DNA of 64,000 nucleotides. Source: Hoplostethus atlanticus (Eukaryota; Chordata; Actinopteri; Trachichthyiformes; Trachichthyidae). The notes beneath the pieces are model-generated. The model worked only from the letters and a program-made list of their open reading frames with translations. It was not told the origin of the DNA and did not search any database. The stretch covers positions 7,877,501 to 7,941,500 of the forward strand of contig JAXDDX010000001.1 of NCBI GenBank assembly GCA_034670405.1, given 5' to 3'. The translations under genes and the position numbers were made by a program. This document shows, piece by piece, positions 57,901 to 64,000 of this stretch. Position 1 is the first letter of the stretch, and every line of letters starts with the position of its first letter.

Positions 57901-58689
57901 AGTGTGTTGAGGTGAGGAGAGATCCAGCCAATCGTTTTCTGTTAATAGGTTTTATTGGCAGGGGATTTGGATTGAAAACACCACCTGTAAGTGAATCAAA
58001 ATAATCTGACATCTGGTACTGGACCTTCAGAGGCTTACAAATAACCAGAATATGTTGCAGAATATGTTGTAGGAAAATGTGCTGTTTTGTCAGTACATCA
58101 AAACCTTGGGTTAGCTAGTCATATTGGTTGGCCTACGAGCTTCATCCACTGTTGCTCCTGGCAACACTCATCCTGCCCAGCACAGTGACAATCCCAAGGT
58201 TTATAGTTCAATCTATTTAACTTCCACCCATTACAACTAATGAGGCATTAGCACTTAATGACATTGAACAACTTCAAGATCACTGCTCAGCCCTGGATTT
58301 AAATCTGGGATCATGACTCTGATGTATTAACCAATGGAGATGCAGATACCAGGATGGTGGTGGGCATGCTATTCCTCACTAACTCCAGGTTTTTTATTGC
58401 CTGACAAAACTACACATTTTTCCTCCAAGGTTTTGATGGTTAGCTGGTTATTCACATGGCCCATGCAGTTACTAGTCTGTCTTTATGTTTGTCAGCATTA
58501 TAAAGTTATTAGGTCTAACCATTTTGGAGACAGCTGACAGTGTAGGTGACCAATTTATGTTAAAGTAACCATAGGTAACATCATGAGATGTCAGCAAAAA
58601 TATGAAATAGATGGTTTGATTTATTTCACTAATGATACAATTTCTGGATTGTGGATCATTCAAAAGCCACATTCTTAATCCAAATTTTA

Positions 58690-58790
58690 ATGAAAGTGCA
58701 GCTCCATCACAGAAAGTCCCGTACTTATTGCACGTTGTCCTGGATAAGAGCATTTGCAAAATGCCTACAATATGACATATAAACCAGGCA
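58690..58790 (+). repeat. Fragment with a teleost retroposon tail motif
   Basis: The segment CCTGGATAAGAGCATTTGC followed by AAAATGCC (about 58739-58766) is a diverged form of the 'ttggataaaagcgtctgctaaatg' tail. The upstream limit of the copy is unclear. Confidence 0.5.
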
Positions 58791-59499
58791 TCTAAGAATA
58801 TTATTTAATGATTTTACAGAAAGCAGTATGAAAACAAATGTTAAATAAACAAGAGACTCAAAAAGTTAAAGTTTGGAGCTTTTAAGTGAAAGTGAACCTG
58901 GATCAAACAAGCAGATTGATCCAGGTATCACTTATCGCTTACCTCAACTTTCTAGTTGAGATGTAGAAACACTGAGGAATTCTCAAAGAACACTCTCTCA
59001 CTCTCTCTTCTCTTAAAAAGATGTGAAATGTTTTTAAAAGGCACAACCATGAGACCTCTGTAACAACACGTTTGGAACCATTATGTTTGTGTTACTACAC
59101 TGACATCTTGTGGAATTATTAGAAAATTACAACTCTCCTGTTCAAACTCATGTTTAGGGGTATTCTTTTTTCTCATTGCTATGAACTAAATGTTATGAGA
59201 TAAATGCAATATATAATGTTAACATTACTGAACTGGTTTTTGAAGAAAGGTTATACTTTATATTGTACGTCAAGGAGTGTGGAAAATAAACACTACTCAG
59301 GGTATATCTAAGCCCACAAGTAAATAGAAGTAGAAGTGGATCGATTTCTGTATTTGATTATAATATTTGCTGTGTATATTTGTCGCATTCGGTCAATGTT
59401 ATACTTTAATGTTGCGAGAATTGTAGAAAACCCTTAATGACGAGTACTTTATAAAAGTGTTGCAGATTATTTAAGAACATCGTGGTTCTTGAATACACC

Positions 59500-59797
59500 C
59501 TTACTAGGTCTGCGCGTCCGCAACGTTACCCACCGATGTGCCTTTAGGACCCGATTTTCTAGTGATGAATGCTGTATGAAATGTCATGCTCAGACTTACT
59601 TTCATAGTATCTCCTGTCACTTCAGATGTTGTATTTACCTCGTCGTTTCTCCACATTAAATAACGGAAATGGATTCCTTCATATTCAAAGGGAATCTGTC
59701 GGTCACGCTAGCGCGCGCAGCGTTTCCACGGAAACTCGGAACAAGAAAACAAACGTGAAACGGCTGTTGTTGGTGATCCCACTGGCGGATTAGAAAA
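59500..59797. promoter_or_regulatory. Probable bidirectional promoter of ttc23 and a minus-strand transcript
   Basis: CpG dinucleotides cluster here (for example gcgcgtccg near 59512 and tagcgcgcgc near 59710), unlike the AT-rich flanks. On the minus strand two donor-like sites point away from ttc23: GAG followed by gtaaat (exon end 59639) and GAAA followed by gtaagt (exon end 59600). In human, TTC23 and LRRC28 start head to head, so a minus-strand first exon is expected here. The transcript itself is inferred. Confidence 0.5.
59722..59735. promoter_or_regulatory. RFX X-box in the ttc23 promoter
   Basis: The bases GTTTCC AC GGAAAC match the X-box consensus RYYNYY-N(1-3)-RRNRAC at every fixed position, with perfect six-base arms. 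The site lies 62 bases before the ttc23 start codon in a CpG-containing block. X-boxes bind RFX factors and are typical of ciliary gene promoters. Being nearly symmetric, it could serve both directions of a divergent promoter. Confidence 0.7.
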
Positions 59798-59859
59798 ATG
59801 GACGATTACCATCAAGCATTGACAAAAACACGATCCAATTCCTCCGATCTGGCCGAATC
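59798..59859 (+). CDS. ttc23: ttc23 exon 1 (residues 1-20)
   Basis: The exon starts with ATG at 59798 and encodes MDDYHQALTKTRSNSSDLAE plus two bases of the next codon. The donor is gtacgt at 59860. The phase-2 end fits exon 2, and reading on without splicing meets a stop within about a dozen codons. The N-terminus is not conserved, so the start rests on the ATG, the splice phase and the promoter 60 bases upstream. Confidence 0.75.
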
Positions 59860-59966
59860 GTACGTGCTTCTTCTTATTGACAAGCAGATGCCTTAGTAGT
59901 CTTCCCATCGCAGTCAATGTACCAAAGTGTAAACATTTTTTCTTTCCCTTGTGAGGCTAGATTCAG

Positions 59967-60201
59967 AAAAAGTAATGTAGGTGTTGATGATGATGATGAC
60001 TGTGCTATTGCTAATTTTTGTAGATCCACTGAAAGTACAGGAAGCACTAGTGGGGCCATAGGTGCATCTTCTGTCTGTGCTGCAGATGTGGTCAGTCCTT
60101 CACAAACAGGATATCCCGGGAAGGAATCTGTTCTAATGCCACCTGAGGAAAAGCTCAAACATTTTGACAGCCGAGCCCAAGCCCTGGCAGACAACCAGCT
60201 G
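59967..60201 (+). CDS. ttc23: ttc23 exon 2 (residues 21-99)
   Basis: The exon begins after attcag and ends before gtgggt, entering at phase 2 and leaving at phase 0. It encodes a low-complexity acidic and Ser/Thr/Gly-rich stretch, including five consecutive Asp at residues 28-32 and a STGSTSG segment. It ends with the conserved MPPEEKLKHFDSRAQALADN segment, which corresponds to the human TTC23 PPREKL region just before the first helical repeat. The intron before it is only about 107 bases. Confidence 0.85.
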
Positions 60202-60329
60202 GTGGGTAAAGGTTGATTGATAAAATAATATAGGATTCACATACTTATATTACTAGTTTTGCAGCTACAATGATGCTCAGACATGTTTGCACAACTAGTC
60301 CTGCAGAATTTTTGTCTTGTTTACAAGGT

Positions 60330-60331
<2 letters not shown>

Positions 60332-60380
<49 letters not shown>
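60332..60380. repeat. (CA)n microsatellite in ttc23 intron 2
   Basis: About 24 uninterrupted CA units between exons 2 and 3 of ttc23. Confidence 0.98.
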
Positions 60381-60382
<2 letters not shown>

Positions 60383-60624
60383 ATATTGAAAACAAAACAT
60401 AAGAGATAAAAGAACAATTAAAATAAGCAAGCTTCTAAGTGCTTTTAAAGAAGCTTATTCTGACTCACAAGAGCTTTAAGAAGTGCTTTTAAAAATGGTA
60501 CTAATTTTATTAGCCTCAGTTCATGATTCTTCTAACATGTTGTATGACCAATAGAGCTTTTGATGCACAGCACTGGTTCTACTACCATATCATGAGAAGT
60601 GATATTGATATGATGTCTACACAG

Positions 60625-60748
60625 TTTGATGCTTGCATCCAGGACCTGGTACGCTGTGTGGCCCTGACTAGGCTGGTGTATGGAGAGGGACATCTGAAAT
60701 TGGCCCAGGCCCATGCCAGGCTGGCAAAAGCATACCTCCAGTTTAAAG
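60625..60748 (+). CDS. ttc23: ttc23 exon 3: first TPR-like repeat (residues 100-140)
   Basis: This is the best conserved exon. It follows tctacacag and encodes QDLVRCVALTRLVYGEGHLK, then an LAQAHARLAKAYLQFKG helix, ending in a split Gly codon before gtaatt. The A-x-x-x-L-A-x-x-Y pattern is that of a TPR second helix. The match to human TTC23 (VRCVALTR, then KLAEAH and a YLQ-KG ending) is clear, whereas TTC23L differs at most of these positions. Confidence 0.93.
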
Positions 60749-61346
60749 GTAATTTCACAAAGATAATACTGTGAGAAAATCCTTCATTTTCAGGAAACTA
60801 TCATTCAGGTCAGAAATGCAAAGCATTTTGGAGTTTTTGTGACCGGTGCACCAGCTTACTATTTGGCCTATTTCACCCCTGTTACTTGCCTCATGTTGCT
60901 TTGAAAACTCATATAAAAGTGTTCAGACCTATTTTAATAATAATAGTAATAAACAGCATGAAAAGAGAGGGATTGAATAAATAAAACAAGGTTTTAAACA
61001 AGCAAGTGAAGAAGAAAAATACACAACACAGGTGCAAGAAAAAAACAAATGTAAGATAAGACAACAAAAATAAAAGTGCCAATTATAAAAAGGCTTGTTG
61101 AAAAAACTGACACATACTGCTAATTGGCAATCAACTTAATATAACTCACCTGTGTAGCTGCTGTTCTAATTGTGCTTTAATTACTTAAAACCTACTCATT
61201 TTGCATGTGGTGTTTTCGTTATTCTTCAAATACTAGCTAATAAAAGGATTGTTGTGGGTGAGTAATACTAATGTTAGCCTGACGTTCAGATTTAACGGTA
61301 ACAAACGGTTAAATTCTAACTCCGAGTCGGTCCGTTGCTCCTCCAG

Positions 61347-61503
61347 GCTGGGGTGTGCAGGCCCAGGAGCACTCAGCGCTGGCCAGAGAGCTGCTGCCCT
61401 TCTGCTCCCCAAACTTCAGCGGCAGAGATGAAAGGCTCCAGGTCCTCACATGTCTCCTCAGCATACATCTCACACAGGGAGGCGCTGCACTGCTCACAGC
61501 CAA
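61347..61503 (+). CDS. ttc23: ttc23 exon 4 (residues 141-192), ends at an AT-AC intron
   Basis: The acceptor ctccag precedes 61347. The exon encodes WGVQAQEHSALARELLPFCS and continues to LTQGGAALLTA, aligning with the human TTC23 segment that has LQAKQHAEKAR and then a QALLSLQ motif. No usable GT donor follows the end of this homology. The sequence that does follow is ATATCCTTC, the U12-type AT-AC donor. Ending the exon at 61503 leaves two bases (AA) of a split codon, which the next exon completes exactly. Confidence 0.85.
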
Positions 61504-61645
61504 ATATCCTTCTGGGAGAGGAGTCATATCACGGTTAAGAGTTGCCATGACATGACTGACTGTAAAGGTTTGACTGAATGAATGCCAGTTATTTTGAGGG
61601 TTGCATTTCATATAATAAAATAATGCCCTTGACTCTTGACCCAAC
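61504..61645 (+). other. ttc23: U12-type (minor spliceosome) AT-AC intron in ttc23
   Basis: This 142-base intron begins ATATCCTTC, matching the U12 5' splice site consensus (ATATCCTTT) at eight of nine positions. It contains GCCCTTGAC at 61625-61633, matching the U12 branch consensus TTCCTTRAC at seven of nine. The branch adenosine at 61632 lies 13 bases before the terminal AC, inside the usual short window for this class. Splicing here joins AA to T, giving Asn, and continues as LEEAE in frame. Confidence 0.85.
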
Positions 61646-61771
61646 TCTTGAGGAAGCAGAGTCCTGTTATCTGAAGGCAGAGCAAATACCGGAGGAGCTT
61701 CATCAACAGGGCGGCATCAACGAGGAAGAGAAGATGAAGACTAAGCTGGAAATATCCACTTGTCTATCCAG
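61646..61771 (+). CDS. ttc23: ttc23 exon 5 (residues 193-234)
   Basis: The exon begins after cccaac, the AC acceptor of the U12-type intron, and encodes LEEAESCYLKAEQIPEELHQ followed by a charged helix ending in TKLEISTCLS. The EA(S/E)-x-x-LxKAE pattern matches the human TTC23 segment after its QALLSLQ motif. The donor gtactg begins at 61772 with phase 2. All three borders agree in phase with the neighbouring exons. Confidence 0.88.
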
Positions 61772-63899
61772 GTACTGAAAAGTATTTGCTGTTTTTTTTT
61801 AACTTATTTTTAATCAAAACTGAAAATTCATCAAATAGTAAATGCACATTAAAAGGTTTCATGCAACAGTAACAGCTAACAGTATGTAATAACAGATGGT
61901 ACTTTGATATTTATTAGTGCTGTCTGGCTCTATTTATTTCCTGTGACGCTTATAGTATCATGTTCAAGCTGAGAGGCTAAATAACTTGGGGCCATCCCAA
62001 ATAAACAGTGACAGCTCAGGTCTTTCCAGTGGGGATTCAGAGTATAATCTGGATTATTTTACATTTGCATTGATAGTTATATCTTAATAAACTTTGACTA
62101 GTCTGGCTCATCATAATCACTAGCTACACTCGAGTAGATCATCGATTGTACCGCTGAGGTTACATTTAAGTTTGGCCACAAGATGGCGACAGCTTCCAGC
62201 AAATACAGTATGTGCAAAATCGGCCCCTTACAGTTCAGTTACATTGACTTATACTTCACATCTTGCACTGACGGTTTGTTGAGATTATGAACCGCCATCA
62301 TTTTAATGGTAAAACTGATCATGTTCTTTTGGAATTGACATGAAATACAAAAATCTCCTCCACGTTGTTGTCAAGTGGTCAAGTGTTTTGCGTTGCGTGG
62401 CTGCAGACCTGCTGGGTGGGGTTTCTGCATGTCCCACGCATTCAGTCACTGCTGGAGCAGAGGCACAGAGGGGAAGAAAGCATTCCCCTTCTTCTCTCTC
62501 TATCTCTGCCTCCCCATTACTGCTCTTCTTCCTCCTCAATCCGGTTCACTCCCTGAGATCTAGTGAATGACTCTCCACAAAGGGAAGCATCAGTTGTTTT
62601 GTTTACCTTTACACAGTTTACATCTTATTGATTTGTTTGCACCCTTTCACCGTGAGTGTTTGCAACCTACTGGTGATATTGACAGAAGAGGTCTCGAGGG
62701 CAATACTGGGCCAGGAAAAGATGAAAGAACTGGAGAGTCGTGGGTCGAGACACCGAGCACCGAACACTAACACTGCAGTGGAAACTGATATCCTGTCTGG
62801 GGAGTTGTACTGCTCTATGTGGACTTGTGAAATTGAATATATTTTGATCATGTCAGTATTTTCTGTGGTCAATGCAATAAATCACATCCCAGCGTTTCAT
62901 CATTGGGCGCCATTCTGCAGCTATGCATTGGGCATTTAAAGCTTAGACTTGGAGAGGAGAAACCCAAGTGAACGTCTTGATAACATTGTGGCGAGGTGAA
63001 GGCAACACTGAAGCAGCATTTGAACGAGCCTTATGGGGCGCTGAGGTGAGGCCCACTACAATACATTTGTAAATGATGCCACCTTGGGTCAGTTTCTATC
63101 GCTGCGACTTTGTTGACATGATATGTGCAATTGAAAAATGTGCAGACTCTGGCTGGTTTCTAAGCTTGCTAAATCTCTTTTGTGCGGTGATGACTAAGAA
63201 TTTGGCATGCTTCTATAGCGCCGTCAGTCAACACTGTTGTGATCGAGGGGAATGTTCCCACCAAAGCCTGGAACAATAAAGTAAGCTCGACCATGTTACG
63301 GATCCTGGTTCAAACATTCCATTCAGTTTCAGATTCATACTCAAGGTGTGCACTGATGACCAGCCAAACAGAGTATTGTCTCCAATGCAGCAAAATGAAA
63401 GTTTTATTGTTTGCTTTATAGTCGTCATGCACATCCATATTCTCAGAGTTGGGGCTGGTTTCTCAAAAGCATTTATTTGCTTTCAGTTTACAAATTATGT
63501 TTCTATTAACAAAACATGTGACGTATGTATTTCATAGAAGTCTGTCTAGTAGAATAATTTGGCCATGCACATCTTAGGTGATTACTTAGTCTACCTCTGG
63601 GTATCGACTTGTACAAATAGTTTCCAGAAGGTGTACTGTTGAGGTCATTATTGACCCTGTTCCCCTTATGGTTACATCACATTTCATGAATGCATAGCCT
63701 ATGGGCTGGTTTCACACACATGGAGCCATATCACAGCATGCCTAAGACTAAACAGTTGGCTTCATTGGTGAGCTCCACTGAGTACAAAACTAGACCAGCA
63801 CCAGCCGTAATCCACGCCCATGAAACCAATCCAGATGATACTTGATGTTACCTGAACCTACCAGAGGCTGTGTGAGTGAGGGTCTAATGTTAGGGGTGT
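61772..63899 (+). other. ttc23 intron after exon 5
   Basis: About 2.1 kb in which several acceptor-like sites (for example near 62404, 62682 and 63151) open only short frames with no similarity to the next TTC23 segment. The next exon is expected beyond the window. Confidence 0.55.
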
Positions 63900-64000
63900 C
63901 ATGTTTCGTCATGTACTGTTTTCATAATATGGGCGTTGTGAAGCCCTTTGAGACTAACTTTGATAACGGGCTACAAATAAACTTGACTCGACAATATAAA
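63900..64000 (+). repeat. Retroposon-like tail at the right edge
   Basis: GTGAAGCCCTTTGAGACTAA (from about 63938) followed by GGGCTACAAATAAACTTGAC is a diverged relative of the 3' end of the repeats at 31911-32199 and 33093-33373. Confidence 0.65.

Larger units (their letters stand above)
42700..59600. other. Intergenic sequence, right part
   Basis: No coding exon is supported on either strand. Simple repeats and retroposon fragments are listed separately. GC-richer, low-repeat blocks at about 44930-45200 and 48880-49400 may be regulatory. If lrrc28 keeps its mammalian place it should lie on the minus strand here, but no leucine-rich-repeat pattern was seen. Confidence 0.55.
59798..64000 (+). 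other. ttc23: ttc23 gene, 5' half (3' half outside the window)
   Basis: This is the gene for tetratricopeptide repeat protein 23. Five exons (59798-59859, 59967-60201, 60625-60748, 61347-61503, 61646-61771) join without a frame break into 234 codons plus two bases. The PPEEKL segment, the LVRCVALTR block, the VQAQEH block and the AES-LKAE block follow the order of human TTC23 and are closer to it than to TTC23L. TTC23 is a helical-repeat protein linked in the literature to the ciliary base EvC zone and Hedgehog signalling. The last visible donor (gtactg at 61772) shows that the coding sequence continues, but I found no further convincing exon before 64000. Confidence 0.88.

Noticed and set aside
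61534-61588. Alternative GT-AG intron of 55 bases joining ttc23 exons 4 and 5 in frame
   Set aside because: It fits in phase, but it adds 29 residues with no counterpart in the family, has no pyrimidine tract and is shorter than usual vertebrate introns. The AT-AC junction explains the alignment better.
62682-62770. Possible further ttc23 exon after a gacag acceptor
   Set aside because: The phase-compatible frame gives a Gly/Glu-rich peptide without helical-repeat pattern, ending in a stop, and does not match the expected next TTC23 segment.

Overview
The window is vertebrate nuclear DNA, almost certainly from a ray-finned (teleost) fish. It has short exons with GT-AG borders in long AT-rich introns, abundant (CA)n and (GA)n microsatellites, and interspersed repeats of teleost type. 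No bacterial operon, phage, CRISPR or RNA gene is visible. Most long open frames are chance or microsatellite translations.

Left part (about 1-30.5 kb): the 5' half of a MEF2 transcription factor gene on the minus strand. Two coding exons are certain. The first (15082-15135) encodes MGRKKIQITRIMDERNRQ. The second (7251-7454) completes the 86-residue MADS-box/MEF2 domain. One likely non-coding 5' exon lies at 27489-27590, and a promoter-proximal exon ends at 30256 in a CpG- and CT-rich promoter. Later exons lie left of position 1. The adjoining ttc23 gene points to mef2a, although Thr51 is the residue I recall from MEF2C.

Middle part (about 30.5-59.6 kb): no coding exon that I can support. 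It holds two terminal-inverted-repeat MITE-like elements (39190-39658 and 42216-42680), an inverted pair of a retroposon-like repeat (31911-32199 and 33093-33373), two back-to-back perfect hairpins, long CT and GT tracts, and GC-richer non-repetitive blocks that could be conserved regulatory DNA. In mammals lrrc28 lies between TTC23 and MEF2A; I found no LRR exon here.

Right part (59.6-64 kb): the 5' half of ttc23 on the plus strand, with five exons that join in frame (59798-59859, 59967-60201, 60625-60748, 61347-61503, 61646-61771). Its promoter carries a perfect RFX X-box, fitting a ciliary gene, and seems to be bidirectional. Between exons 4 and 5 the only junction that restores the family alignment is an AT-AC intron with U12-type donor and branch-site motifs. 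This is the most notable feature of the window. The rest of ttc23 should lie beyond 64 kb.
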